Assembly (NCBI RefSeq): GCF_002028425.1
Contig: NZ_CP020042.1
Location: 4,439,560-4,503,559, forward strand
Origin: Streptomyces katrae
Lineage (GTDB): Bacteria > Actinomycetota > Actinomycetes > Streptomycetales > Streptomycetaceae
Length of the DNA: 64,000 nt
Direction: 5' to 3'
Position numbers and translations under genes: made by a program. Every line of letters begins with the position of its first letter. Within the stretch, counting starts at the first letter, position 1. Of the stretch, positions 42,925-51,522 are shown piece by piece. Below the pieces are notes generated by a model, which was not told the DNA's origin, did no database searches, and saw nothing but the letters and a program-made list of their open reading frames with translations.

Positions 42925-43217
42925 AAGATCCCCCCTTCAGCCCTGGCCCAAAGTGCGGTCCCGCCAGCGGATCGGCAGCGGGCGGTCGTTGTCCTGCAGT
43001 AGCCGGTGATCACGGGTGTTTGTCTAGCGCAAGGACCACGGTGCCGGTTCCCGCTCGTAGTGCGGCGTGCCGACGCGTCCCCCTCACGGACCATGCCGGG
43101 CTGAGCACCGGACAGGCAGGACATCAGCCGCTTCGCGCCACCAGGTCACACTTCGCGCGCTACGGCACAGCACTGACGGAACCCAGCGCCGCACTGACAT
43201 CTACTCTGCGCACGACA

Positions 43218-43222
43218 CCCCG
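43218..43222. repeat. target-site duplication, right (CCCCG)
   Basis: CCCCG directly after the CGACA end of the element, copy of 39853-39857. The sialidase start lies 42 bases further on. Confidence 0.65.
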
Positions 43223-43263
43223 GCCGGCCCTGCCCTCGCCGGCGGGCGGGTTAGCCTGCACGG

Positions 43264-45207
43264 GTGAACGTGCACCGAGCAGTCGTCCGATTCCGTCGGT
43301 CCGCCCGGGCGCGGGCCTGGGCTGCCGGCGGGGCGGTCGCCGCCCTGGCGGCCGTCGCCGTGACCGCCCTGCTGCCCGGACCGCCCGCCGCACCCGACGA
43401 CGACTCCCCGGCGGACGGCCCCGGGCACAAACCCGGACTGACCGCCGCCGTCTCGGCCCCCTTCAACGCGTTCACCGAGGGCTACGACTGCTACCGCACC
43501 CCCACCCTCACCACCACCAAGGACGGCACCCTCCTGGCCATCGCCGAAGCCCGCACCACCGGCTGCGGCGACATCGGCGACATCGACCTCGTCCTCAAGC
43601 GCTCCACCGACGAGGGCCGCACCTGGGGCCCCCTGCAGATCATCCGCGGCGCCGGCGACCCCGGCGCCTACGGCAACCCGGCCCCCGTCGTCGATGCCGC
43701 CTCCGGCCGCATCTCCCTCCTCTACGCCTACAGCACCTGGACCACCGACCCCGACGACAACCGCGTCCGCGGCCCCCGCGAACTGCGCCTGGCCCACAGC
43801 ACCGACGACGGCGCCGACTGGACCACCGACCCCGAACCGCAGCCCCAGCTCAAGGGCGCCGACTGGTCCTGGGTCTCCGTCGGCCCCGGCCACGGAGTCC
43901 AGCTCACCCCCACCCGCGCCGACCAGCCCGGCCGCCTCGTCGTCAGCGCCGACTACCGCACCGAATCCGGCGAATCCGGCGCCCAGCTCCTCTACAGCGA
44001 CGACGGCGGCCTCAGCTGGAAGCCCGGCGCCCGGTGGGGCGCCCCCGAAGGCCGCCCCGCCCCCAACGAGCCCGCCCTCACCCAGCTCCCCGACGGCCGG
44101 ATCTACGTCAACGCCCGCTCCACCGCCACCTGCGGCACCGCCGACCACCGCATGTCCGCCGTCATCGACGACGCCTCAGCGCCCGAGTTCCCCGCGCCCG
44201 GCTTCGTCCCCGTCGCCGGCCTCCCCGCCCCGCCCGCCTCCGGATCCGTACTCCAGCTCCCCGGCGGCCCGCTGCTGCTGTCGGCCCCCAGCCGCCCCGG
44301 CGCCGAATCCGCCGACCGCTGGACCCTCGCCGTCCGCACCTCCCGGGACGAGGGCCGCACCTGGTCCACGGACGGCGCCGTCGTGCTGCGCGAACGCGCC
44401 GGCTACTCCGACATGACGGCACTGCCCGGCGGCCGCGTCGGCCTGCTCTACGAGACCGCCAACGGCACCCCGCACGGCTACATCAAGTTCACCGCCTTCG
44501 GCCCCCAAGAGCTCCGGGCCGCCGCCGAGGACCTCACCCCCCGCCGCACCACCGACACCACCCCCTACGGCAACCACGCCGTCGTCCACGGCGCCCCGCG
44601 CCTCGGCAACCGGCCCGGCGGCGGCAAAGCCATGCGCTTCGACGGCAAGGACGACTTCCTCCGCCTGATCGACTGCCCCGACGAACTGCGCGTTGGCGCG
44701 GACGACTTCGCGGTCGCCACCTGGGTCAAGTACAAGACCCGTGGCCAGGACAAGGAGAGCGGCGTCCGCCAGCCCCTCTTCTGGGCCTACGGCCAGGGCC
44801 CCGCAGCCCCCCAGATCCGCATCGAGGCCGACCCCGCCACCGGCCGCCTCGAAGGCACCGTCAACTCCGGAACCGGCCCCGTGGCGGTGACCTCCCGCTC
44901 CCGCACCGACGACGACACCTGGCACCACGTCGTCCTCCAGCGCAGCGCCGGCCGTCTCGAACTCTCCGTGGACGGCGCCCCACCCGCCACCGCCCCCACC
45001 GGCCCCGCGGGCGACCTCCGCCCCACCGGCCCCTTCACCATCCACCTCGGCACCCAGCCCGACTACAAGGCTTTCTACGCCGGAGCCCTGGACGACGTCC
45101 GCCTCTACGGCCGCGCCCTGTCCCGCAACGACATGGCCCGCCTCCGCGACGGCAACGACGTCACCGACCAGGAACGCGTCCACCTCCCCTTCGACCGCAT
45201 CTGGTGA
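43264..45207 (+). CDS. exo-sialidase (GH33-like) with LamG-type domain
   Basis: 647 aa, GTG at 43264. Uncleaved-type N-terminal signal/anchor (AWAAGGAVAALAAVAVTALL). Sialidase propeller ~60-430: Arg-x-Pro motif YRTPTL, four Asp boxes (STDEGRTW, STDDGADW, SDDGGLSW, SRDEGRTW), and YETANGTP with the nucleophile-region Tyr/Glu pattern. C-terminal ~465-640 is a concanavalin/LamG-3-like jelly roll (MRFDGKDDFLRL, DDTWHHVVLQRSAGRLELSVDG, GALDDVRLYGRALS). Secreted or anchored removal of terminal sialic acids or related sugars. Its upstream region is interrupted by the mobile element 47 bases before the start, so its native promoter may be lost. Confidence 0.88.
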   Translation: MNVHRAVVRFRRSARARAWAAGGAVAALAAVAVTALLPGPPAAPDDDSPADGPGHKPGLTAAVSAPFNAFTEGYDCYRTPTLTTTKDGTLLAIAEARTTGCGDIGDIDLVLKRSTDEGRTWGPLQIIRGAGDPGAYGNPAPVVDAASGRISLLYAYSTWTTDPDDNRVRGPRELRLAHSTDDGADWTTDPEPQPQLKGADWSWVSVGPGHGVQLTPTRADQPGRLVVSADYRTESGESGAQLLYSDDGGLSWKPGARWGAPEGRPAPNEPALTQLPDGRIYVNARSTATCGTADHRMSAVIDDASAPEFPAPGFVPVAGLPAPPASGSVLQLPGGPLLLSAPSRPGAESADRWTLAVRTSRDEGRTWSTDGAVVLRERAGYSDMTALPGGRVGLLYETANGTPHGYIKFTAFGPQELRAAAEDLTPRRTTDTTPYGNHAVVHGAPRLGNRPGGGKAMRFDGKDDFLRLIDCPDELRVGADDFAVATWVKYKTRGQDKESGVRQPLFWAYGQGPAAPQIRIEADPATGRLEGTVNSGTGPVAVTSRSRTDDDTWHHVVLQRSAGRLELSVDGAPPATAPTGPAGDLRPTGPFTIHLGTQPDYKAFYAGALDDVRLYGRALSRNDMARLRDGNDVTDQERVHLPFDRIW

Positions 45208-45218
45208 CGCCCCTGCTC

Positions 45219-45941
45219 CTAGGGCTTGCGCGCCAGCAGCAGACGCCACCTCGGGCTGCCGTCCTCGCGGTGGCCGAAGGGGGAGAGCGGGACCGTCTCC
45301 ACGGTGAAGCCGGCCGCCTCCAGGTCCGTGCGGACCGGGCCGAACGGGAAGGTGCGGTAGTACATGACGAAGGGCGGCCGCCACACCGCGTTGCGGACCC
45401 GCATCACCGAGTCGAAGCCGGCCACCATCCACCACAGGGGCGAGGTCACCGGGACCGGGGCGCCGACCGGGAAGGCGAACACCCCGCCGGGGCGCAGGGC
45501 ACGGTGGACCCCGCCGAAGAGGGCGGGGCGCTCGGCCGGGAGGAAGTGGCCGAAGGCGCCGAAGCTGACGGCGAGGTCGTACGAGTTCCAGAGCCGCTCG
45601 GGCAGGGCCAGCGCGTCGGCCCGTACGAGGTCCACGCCCTCGGGGTGGGCCCGGGCGGCCTCCGCCAGCATCCCGGCGCTGAGGTCGACCCCGGTGACCC
45701 GGTCCCGGCAGAGGCGGCGCAGCATTCCCAGGCCGGCGCCGGTGCCGCAGCAGAGGTCCAGGCCGGACCCGAAGCCGCCCTCCTGCTGGGCCAGGGCCTC
45801 CTCGACGGCGTCGAGCATCCGGTCCGGGGTGCGGAACGGCGTCCGATCGAACTTGGGCGCGAGCAGGTCGTAGCCCCGCTCGACGGAGGAGAGGGCCTGG
45901 ACGGCCAGTTCGCGCAGGCTCGGGCCGTGGGTGGTGAACAC
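45219..45941 (-). CDS. class I SAM-dependent methyltransferase
   Basis: 240 aa from GTG 45941. Methyltransferase fold with SAM motif I GLDLCCGTGAGLGMLRRLC, motif VTGVDLSAGMLAEA, VDLVRADALALPE and LAVSFGAFGHFLP, then RALRPGGVFAFPVGAP (motif III). Methyltransferase_11/25-like; substrate unknown. It lies downstream of the afsS gene on the same strand, separated by the repetitive tract 45942-46375. It converges with the sialidase gene, only 11 bases apart. Confidence 0.87.
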   Translation of the reverse strand: MFTTHGPSLRELAVQALSSVERGYDLLAPKFDRTPFRTPDRMLDAVEEALAQQEGGFGSGLDLCCGTGAGLGMLRRLCRDRVTGVDLSAGMLAEAARAHPEGVDLVRADALALPERLWNSYDLAVSFGAFGHFLPAERPALFGGVHRALRPGGVFAFPVGAPVPVTSPLWWMVAGFDSVMRVRNAVWRPPFVMYYRTFPFGPVRTDLEAAGFTVETVPLSPFGHREDGSPRWRLLLARKP

Positions 45942-45959
45942 GGGTTCAGCGTAGTGCCG

Positions 45960-46360
45960 GACACGCGGGTACGCGGCGGCCGCGGTGGTCCCCCTCCGGC
46001 CACCGCGGCCACCGCTCCCCCGTACGTTCCGTACGTTCCCCCGTGCGGGCTCGCCCGGATTCCCCCGAATCCCCCGTGGGCTCGCCCGCCCGTTCCCCCG
46101 TACGCCGTGCTCCTTGCCGGTGGCGCATCCCCCCGGGTGCAGCCCCCGTCGTGCATCCCCCGTTGTGCATCCCGCGTGGTGCAGCCCCCCCGTGATGCGG
46201 CCGCGCGGGCGCTTCCCCCGTGGCGCTTCCCCCGTGGTGCTTCCCCCGTGGTTCCCCCGTACGTCCTCGGGCGGTCCCCCCGTACGTCCCCCGTACGACC
46301 GCCCAAAGTCCCCCGTACGTCTCCCCCGTGGGTCCCCCGTCCCCCTACGTCCGTCCTGCC
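45960..46360. repeat. degenerate CCCCCGT / ACGGGGGA repeat tract
   Basis: The 434-bp gap 45942-46375 between the methyltransferase and afsS holds no supported gene. On the plus strand the unit is roughly N7-12 followed by CCCCCGT (on the minus strand ACGGGGGA), repeated about 20 times with CCCCCGTACG variants and stretches such as GTGGTGCTTCCCCC. Several stretches are CCCGTACG-type palindromic cores. It could form G-quadruplex-prone RNA downstream of afsS. Confidence 0.7.
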
Positions 46361-46375
46361 GTGGTCCCCGGTCCC

Positions 46376-46582
46376 TTACGGGCGGGGGCCGGACGCGTGG
46401 TTGTCCATCGACACGATGTCGAGGTCCGAGGCGTGGTTGTCCAGCGGCTTCTCGCCGGGCTTGGCCACGGCCGGCGGTTCGGCCGGCGGGGCGTCCAACG
46501 GGTTGACGTCGGCGCCCGAGGCGTGGTTGTCGAGCGGTCTGATGTCGCCGTCGAGCGGCAGGATGTTCTCGTTCGTCGCCAT
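46376..46582 (-). CDS. afsS: AfsS-like small regulatory protein
   Basis: 68 aa, ATG at 46582 with AGGAGAG. Contains three related DNHAS units (PLDNHAS twice and SMDNHAS) plus PLDGD and PLDAPP variants, resembling the TxxDNH/DSH repeats of S. coelicolor AfsS, a small sigma-like activator of antibiotic production. It lies immediately downstream of afsR on the same strand, exactly as in S. coelicolor. The mechanism of AfsS is not fully defined. Upstream direct repeats at 46723-46744 fit AfsR/PhoP control. Confidence 0.85.
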   Translation of the reverse strand: MATNENILPLDGDIRPLDNHASGADVNPLDAPPAEPPAVAKPGEKPLDNHASDLDIVSMDNHASGPRP

Positions 46583-46711
46583 CGACTCTCTCCTGATCTC
46601 GTGTGGTGCCCGGTGGTTGTCGGGCCCGTTCGGCGATTCCCCCGTGGACCGCCGAACGGGTTGTCCTCCATCCGGCCCGGGTGCCCCCCGACGCCCCGGG
46701 TCGTTGCACTC

Positions 46712-46744
46712 ATCCTGCCGCGCGGCGATAAACGAACGATGAAC
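46712..46744 (-). promoter_or_regulatory. afsS promoter with AfsR/PhoP-type direct repeats
   Basis: On the minus strand, GTTCATCGTTC (46744-46734) and GTTTATCGCCG (46733-46723) are adjacent 11-base direct repeats of the PHO-box type G(G/T)TCAYYYR(G/C)G, followed nine bases after the second heptamer by a CAGGAT -10-like hexamer (46717-46712). In S. coelicolor AfsR and PhoP compete for such repeats over the afsS -35 region. Predicted transcript start is ~120 bases before the ATG. Confidence 0.75.
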
Positions 46745-46780
46745 GCGGTCGTCCATCGAGCAGGACTCCAGGTCAGACGC

Positions 46781-49700
46781 TCAGGCGGCCAGTTCGGACG
46801 CCAGCAGGGCCTGTACTTCGGCCAGTTCCGCCGAACCGAGTTGCAGGAACACCGCCTCCGCGTCCCGCCAGCAGGCGCGCGCCCGGTCGGGCTGGCCGAG
46901 CCGCCGCAGCGCCTTGCCGAGGACCGTCAGGACCGTCGCCCGGCGCCACTCCCCGCCGATGCCGCGCAGCGCGATGGCCTGTTCGGCGTGCTTGGCGGCC
47001 AGGGCGGGCCGCTGGGCGGCCAGGTGGGCCTCGGCGAGCCGGAAGTGCGTCACGCCCTCCCACAGCGGCTGCCGGTTGTCGTGGAACAGCGACAGGGCCT
47101 CGCCGAGCTGGTCCAGTGCCTCCGCGAGCCGCCCGGCCTGGGTGAGCGCGATGCCCAGGGCGTAGCGGCCGTTGGCCAGGCGCAGGGTCAGGCCCATCCG
47201 GTCGTATATGGCGATGCCCTGCTGGGCGAGGTCGATGGCGCTGGACATCCGGCCCAGGACCACGTGGATGCGGGAGAGGTTGCACAGGGCGCTGGCCTCG
47301 CCGATGAAGTTGCCGTCGGCCCGGAAGTTCTCGATGGCCTCCAGCAGGAAGCGTTCGCCGTCCTCGTGCCGCTTCTGGTAGAGGGCGATGATCCCGCGGT
47401 CGTTGGGCGCCCAGCAGCTGGGCAGCGGGTCGCCGGCCAGGCGGGCCAGCTCCATGGCCTGGCGGGCCTGTTCGTCGGCCTCCGCGAAGCGGCCCACGAA
47501 GAGGTGGACCATGGTGAGGGTGGTCCGTGCGCGGCCCTCGGTGCGCGGGTCCTGTGCGGCGCGGGCGGCCTCGCACACGGTCAGCGCCGCCGACTCGTAC
47601 TGCTTGGAGTTGGCGCCGGACTCGGAGAGGTCCTTGGCCGCCCACAGCAGGTCCACGGCCCGGCGCAGTGCCTGTGGCCGTCCGGCGGACTGGCGCACGC
47701 AGGCCAGCAGCGGGTCGGCCTCGGCGAACAGCCAGTCCAGGGCGGCGCGGGGTTCGGTGAGGACGAGGCCGGGGTGGCGGGTCTCGGAGAGGTGGGCGGG
47801 CAGCCGGTCGCCGGGCCGCTCCAGGGCGTACACGCGGGAGGCGGTGGCGAGGTAGAAGTCGAGGAGCCGGTCGAGGGCGGCCTCGCGCCCGCCGTCGGGC
47901 CGCTCGTCGCGTTCGGCGCACGCACGCGCGTAGAGGCGTACGAGGTCGTGGAAGCGGTAGCGGCCGGGGGCGGCGGATTCCAGCAGGGAGCAGTCGACTA
48001 AGGCCTCCAGGAGGTCCTCGGTGTCGTGCTCGGGCAGGTCGAGGGCGGCGGCCGCGGCGGGCAGGGAGATGTCGGGGCCGTCGGCGAGGCCCAGGAGGCG
48101 GAAGGCGCGCTGCTGGGCGGGTTCCAGCTGGCCGTAGCCGAGCTCGAAGGTGGCCTTGACGGCGAGGTCGCCGGACTGGAGTTCATCGAGGCGGCGGCGT
48201 TCGTCGGCGAGTTTGGCGGCGAGGACGGAGACGGTCCAGGTGCGGCGGGCGGCGAGCCGGGAGGCGGCGATGCGGATGGCCAGCGGCAGGAACCCGCAGG
48301 CGCCGACGACGTCGAGGGCGGCCTGGCGTTCGGCGCCGACGCGTTCGGCGCCGACGATGCGGGTGAACAGCTGCAGGGCCTCCTCGGGGCTCATCACGTC
48401 GAGGTCGACGAGATGGGCGCCGGCGAGGCCCGACATCCGGACCCGGCTGGTGACGAGGGCCGCGCAGCCCGCGGTGCCCGGCAGGAGCGGGCGGACCTGG
48501 GCGGCGTCGCGGGCGTTGTCGAGGAGGACCAGGACGCGGCGGCCGTCGAGGGTGGAGCGGTAGAGGGCGGCCCGGTCGGCGGCGGAGTCGGGTATGGCGC
48601 TGTCGGGGGTGCCCAGGGCCCGCAGGAAGGAGCCGAGGACGGCTTCGGGGAGGGCGGGGCGCGGTTCGGTGCCCTGGAGGTCCACGTAGAGCTGGCCGTC
48701 GGGGAAGTGCGGGCGGGCGGCGTGCGCGACGTGCACGGCGAGGGTGGTCTTGCCGACGCCGCCGATGCCGGCCAGTGCGGAGACGGCCATGACCTGCCCG
48801 TCGCCGCCGGAGAGGATGTCGCCGAGTTCGCTGACGAAGGGGGCCCGGCCGGTGAAGTCGGGCACGGTGGCGGGTAGTTGGGCGGGTCGTACGGGTGCGG
48901 GGGCGGCGGCCGGGGCGGGGTCCTCGGTGCGGGCCAGTTCGGCGTCCGCGTTGAGGATGCGCTGCTGGAGGGCGGAGAGCTCGGGCCGCGGGTCCACGCC
49001 GAGTTCGTCGGCGAGGAGCCGGCGGGTGTCGGCGTACACGGCAAGGGCCTCGGCCTGGCGGCCGCTGCGGTAGAGGGCGAGCATCAGGAGCTCGCGCAGC
49101 CGCTCGCGCAGCGGGTGGGCGGCGGTGAGGGCGGTGAGCTCGGAGACGGCCTCGGCGTGCTGGCCGACCTCCAGGTCGAGGTCGAGGCGGGTCTCCAGCA
49201 GCTGGAAGCGCCATTCGGTGAGCCGGGTGCGCTCGGTCTCGGCGTGCGGTCCGGGGACCCCGGCGAGGGGTTCGCCGTCCCACAGGTCCAGGGCGCGGGC
49301 CAGCAGCGTACGGGCGAGGGCGCGGTCCCCGGCGGTGCGGGCCTGCTCGGCGTCGGAGGCGAGGCCGCGGGCGATGCCGAGGTCGAGGGACTCCTGGTGG
49401 CGCAGCCGGATGGCGTAGCCGCCGGCGTCGCTGACGAGCAGCCCGGGGTCGAGGATCTTGCGGAGCCGGGAGGCGTAGGTGCGGATGGTGGCGAGGGCCT
49501 GCTGCGGGGGGTCCTCGCCCCAGATGGCGTCGATCAGCTCGGGCGCGGTGGCGGTGCGGCCGTCGCGCAGGAGCAGTGCGGCGAGGAGGGCGCGCTGCTG
49601 GGGGCTGCCGGAGGGCAGGGCCTGGCTGCCGCGCCAGGCCCGGATGGGCCCGAGCACGGCGAAGCGGTTGTCCCCGGCGGCCGGTGCGGCGGCGGCCGCG

Positions 49701-50056
49701 GCGGCGGTTCCGGTCATCGGGGTGGTTGCGGCGGCTCGGGGCGCTGCGGTCGGCGCGGTGGTTCCGGTGGTTCCGGTGGCTCCGGTCGGGGCGGCCGCTG
49801 CGGTCGCTCGGGCCGCTGCGGTTCCGGTCGCCCGGGCCGCTGCGGTTGTTCGAGTGGCTCCTGCGGTTCCTGTGGCACCTACGGCTCCTGCGGTTCCTGT
49901 GGCACCTGCGGCTCCGGCTTTTGCCGCGGATCCGGGTGTTCCGGCCGCGCGGGACCCGCCGGGCGCACCGGGGGCCGCGGTCGTGCCGGGCGCGCCGGCC
50001 GTGCCGGGACCGTCGGAGACGCGCGGCTGGTGCGGGATGGCCGGTCCGCCGTCCAT
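46781..50056 (-). CDS. afsR: AfsR global regulator (SARP-NB-ARC-TPR)
   Basis: 1091 aa, ATG at 50056 after GGGGGAGGAC; begins MDGGP like S. coelicolor AfsR. Residues ~15-125 are a low-complexity Ala/Thr/Gly expansion (ATGTAGATGTAG-type repeats). Winged-helix OmpR-like DNA-binding domain ~128-215 (FAVLGPIRAWRGSQALPSGSPQQRALLAALLLRDGR), BTAD ~220-375, NB-ARC ATPase with P-loop GIGGVGKTT near 430-438, and TPR array ~780-1080. A pleiotropic transcriptional activator phosphorylated by AfsK; it activates afsS. About 100 residues longer than the ~993-aa S. coelicolor protein because of the expansion. Confidence 0.95.
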   Translation of the reverse strand: MDGGPAIPHQPRVSDGPGTAGAPGTTAAPGAPGGSRAAGTPGSAAKAGAAGATGTAGAVGATGTAGATRTTAAARATGTAAARATAAAAPTGATGTTGTTAPTAAPRAAATTPMTGTAAAAAAAPAAGDNRFAVLGPIRAWRGSQALPSGSPQQRALLAALLLRDGRTATAPELIDAIWGEDPPQQALATIRTYASRLRKILDPGLLVSDAGGYAIRLRHQESLDLGIARGLASDAEQARTAGDRALARTLLARALDLWDGEPLAGVPGPHAETERTRLTEWRFQLLETRLDLDLEVGQHAEAVSELTALTAAHPLRERLRELLMLALYRSGRQAEALAVYADTRRLLADELGVDPRPELSALQQRILNADAELARTEDPAPAAAPAPVRPAQLPATVPDFTGRAPFVSELGDILSGGDGQVMAVSALAGIGGVGKTTLAVHVAHAARPHFPDGQLYVDLQGTEPRPALPEAVLGSFLRALGTPDSAIPDSAADRAALYRSTLDGRRVLVLLDNARDAAQVRPLLPGTAGCAALVTSRVRMSGLAGAHLVDLDVMSPEEALQLFTRIVGAERVGAERQAALDVVGACGFLPLAIRIAASRLAARRTWTVSVLAAKLADERRRLDELQSGDLAVKATFELGYGQLEPAQQRAFRLLGLADGPDISLPAAAAALDLPEHDTEDLLEALVDCSLLESAAPGRYRFHDLVRLYARACAERDERPDGGREAALDRLLDFYLATASRVYALERPGDRLPAHLSETRHPGLVLTEPRAALDWLFAEADPLLACVRQSAGRPQALRRAVDLLWAAKDLSESGANSKQYESAALTVCEAARAAQDPRTEGRARTTLTMVHLFVGRFAEADEQARQAMELARLAGDPLPSCWAPNDRGIIALYQKRHEDGERFLLEAIENFRADGNFIGEASALCNLSRIHVVLGRMSSAIDLAQQGIAIYDRMGLTLRLANGRYALGIALTQAGRLAEALDQLGEALSLFHDNRQPLWEGVTHFRLAEAHLAAQRPALAAKHAEQAIALRGIGGEWRRATVLTVLGKALRRLGQPDRARACWRDAEAVFLQLGSAELAEVQALLASELAA

Positions 50057-50172
50057 CTGTCCTCCCCCTGCCTTCCGTCGGTTCAAGGGCAAGTCTGCCT
50101 TGTGTTGAACGTACGCGTCAGCCCGCGGCGGAGCCATCCGCTCCTGGCCGGGGAACGACTGGCGTCCGAATA

Positions 50173-50189
50173 GCTGACGGTTCGTCAGA
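50173..50189. promoter_or_regulatory. TetR-type palindromic operator, copy 9
   Basis: GCTGACGGTTCGTCAGA, 21 bases before the amidohydrolase start, in the gap divergent to afsR. If bound it could also affect afsR transcription. Confidence 0.75.
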
Positions 50190-50209
50190 TCAGCGCTACC
50201 GTAAGGGGT

Positions 50210-51430
50210 ATGGAGACCTTCCCGAAGATCATCTCGGTGGACGACCACACGGTCGAACCCCCTCACGTCTGGCGGGACCGGCTCCCGTCCAGATATCGCG
50301 ACACCGGACCCCGGATCGTCCGCGCCCCCCTGAAGGAAATGACCTTCCTCGGCGGCAAGTTCGCCCCCGTCATGGGCGCGAAGGGCGACGAGGGCCCCGT
50401 GGGCGACTGGTGGGTGTACGAGGATCTGCACCGGCCGCTCACCCGCCTCGACACCGCCGTCGGGTACGACCGTGACGAGATCAAACTGGAAGTCATCACC
50501 TACGAGCAGATGCGCCCGGGCTCCTTCTCGGTTCCCGAGCGCCTTGCCGACATGGACGTCAACCACGTCCAGTCCGCCCTCTGCTTCCCCACCTTCCCCC
50601 GCTTCTGCGGCCAGACCTTCACCGAGGCCAAGGACCGCGAACTCGGCCTCCTGGGCGTCCGCGCGTACAACGACTGGATGGTGGAGGAGTGGTGCGGGCC
50701 CCAGGCCCGGGGGCGCCTCATCCCCCTGACCCTCATCCCGCTGTGGGACGCGCAGCTCGCCGCCGAGGAGGTGCGCCGCAACGCCGCGCGGGGGGTGCGC
50801 GCCGTCGCGTTCTCCGAGATACCGCCGCACCTGGGGCTCCCGTCCGTCCACACCGACGCGTGGGACCCCTTCCTCCAGGCCTGCGACGAGACCGGCACGG
50901 TCATCGCCATGCACATCGGTTCCTCCTCGCGCATGCCGTCCACCTCCGCCGACGCCCCGCCGGCCGTCGGCTCCACCATCACCTTCGCCAACTGCTGCTT
51001 CTCGATGGTCGACTGGCTGATGAGCGGCAAGTTCGAGCGCTTCCCCAACCTGAAGATCATGTACGCCGAGGGCCAGATCGGCTGGATCCCCTACATCCTG
51101 GAGCGCGCCAACGTGGTCTGGGAGGAGAACCGCGGCTGGGGCGGGGTCGCCGACAAGGTCCACCGGCCGCCGTCCGAGCTCTTCGCCGAGCACGTCTTCG
51201 GCTGCTTCTTCGACGACGCGTTCGGCCTGAAGAACCTCGACTCCATCGGCGTCGGCAACGTCCTCTACGAGACGGACTACCCGCACTCGGACTCCACCTG
51301 GCCCAAGTCGCGGGAGGTCGGCGAGGCCCAGATGGGCCACCTGGACCCCGAGGTGGTCGACCGCATCGTGCGCGGCAACGCCATCGACCTGCTGGGGCTC
51401 ACCCCGGAGGGGCTCTGGGCGGGGGCCTGA
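50210..51430 (+). CDS. amidohydrolase family 2 protein
   Basis: 406 aa, ATG at 50210. Amidohydro_2 TIM barrel: DDHTVEPPHVW at the N-terminus (DxH metal-type ligands), NHVQSALCFPTFPRFCG, GVRAVAFSEIPPHLGL, VIAMHIGSSSRMPSTSADAPP (His ligand), LMSGKFERFPNLKIMYAEGQIGWI and ETDYPHSDSTWP (catalytic Asp region). These enzymes decarboxylate or hydrolyse, for example in aromatic or ring-fission catabolism (ACMSD-like). The regulon palindrome upstream links it to the CoA pathway. Substrate unknown. Confidence 0.87.
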   Translation: METFPKIISVDDHTVEPPHVWRDRLPSRYRDTGPRIVRAPLKEMTFLGGKFAPVMGAKGDEGPVGDWWVYEDLHRPLTRLDTAVGYDRDEIKLEVITYEQMRPGSFSVPERLADMDVNHVQSALCFPTFPRFCGQTFTEAKDRELGLLGVRAYNDWMVEEWCGPQARGRLIPLTLIPLWDAQLAAEEVRRNAARGVRAVAFSEIPPHLGLPSVHTDAWDPFLQACDETGTVIAMHIGSSSRMPSTSADAPPAVGSTITFANCCFSMVDWLMSGKFERFPNLKIMYAEGQIGWIPYILERANVVWEENRGWGGVADKVHRPPSELFAEHVFGCFFDDAFGLKNLDSIGVGNVLYETDYPHSDSTWPKSREVGEAQMGHLDPEVVDRIVRGNAIDLLGLTPEGLWAGA

Positions 51431-51437
51431 GACGGCG

Positions 51438-51484
51438 GCAGGGGGGTGGGGAGCCCGGCCGCACCGGCGCCCCACCCCCCCTGC
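51438..51484. terminator. hairpin terminator
   Basis: GCAGGGGGGTGGGG (51438-51451) pairs, with one bulge, with CCCCACCCCCCCTGC (51470-51484), between the amidohydrolase and the convergent alpha/beta hydrolase gene. Confidence 0.6.
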
Positions 51485-51522
51485 GGCTTCGGCGTCCGGC
51501 CCCGCCGGGCCCTCGCGCCTGC

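Larger units (their letters stand above)
39858..43217. mobile_element. IS21-like bounded element carrying a secreted protein, no transposase
   Basis: The left end TGTCGTGCGCAGGGTGGATG... (39858-39881) and the right end (43194-43217, read inverted) are 24-bp terminal repeats with two mismatches, both beginning TGT. Direct 5-bp duplications CCCCG flank the ends. Left sub-terminal repeats of a CGCAG(G/A)GT...CAG unit occur at 39865, 39889 and 39911; the right end has at least two, matching the multiple end-repeats of IS21-type elements. Inside are only a possible coding tail on the minus strand (stop at 39924-39926) and the gene 40123-42924. The interior is visibly less GC-rich than the flanks. 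A transposase-less passenger-carrying derivative is inferred. Confidence 0.72.
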
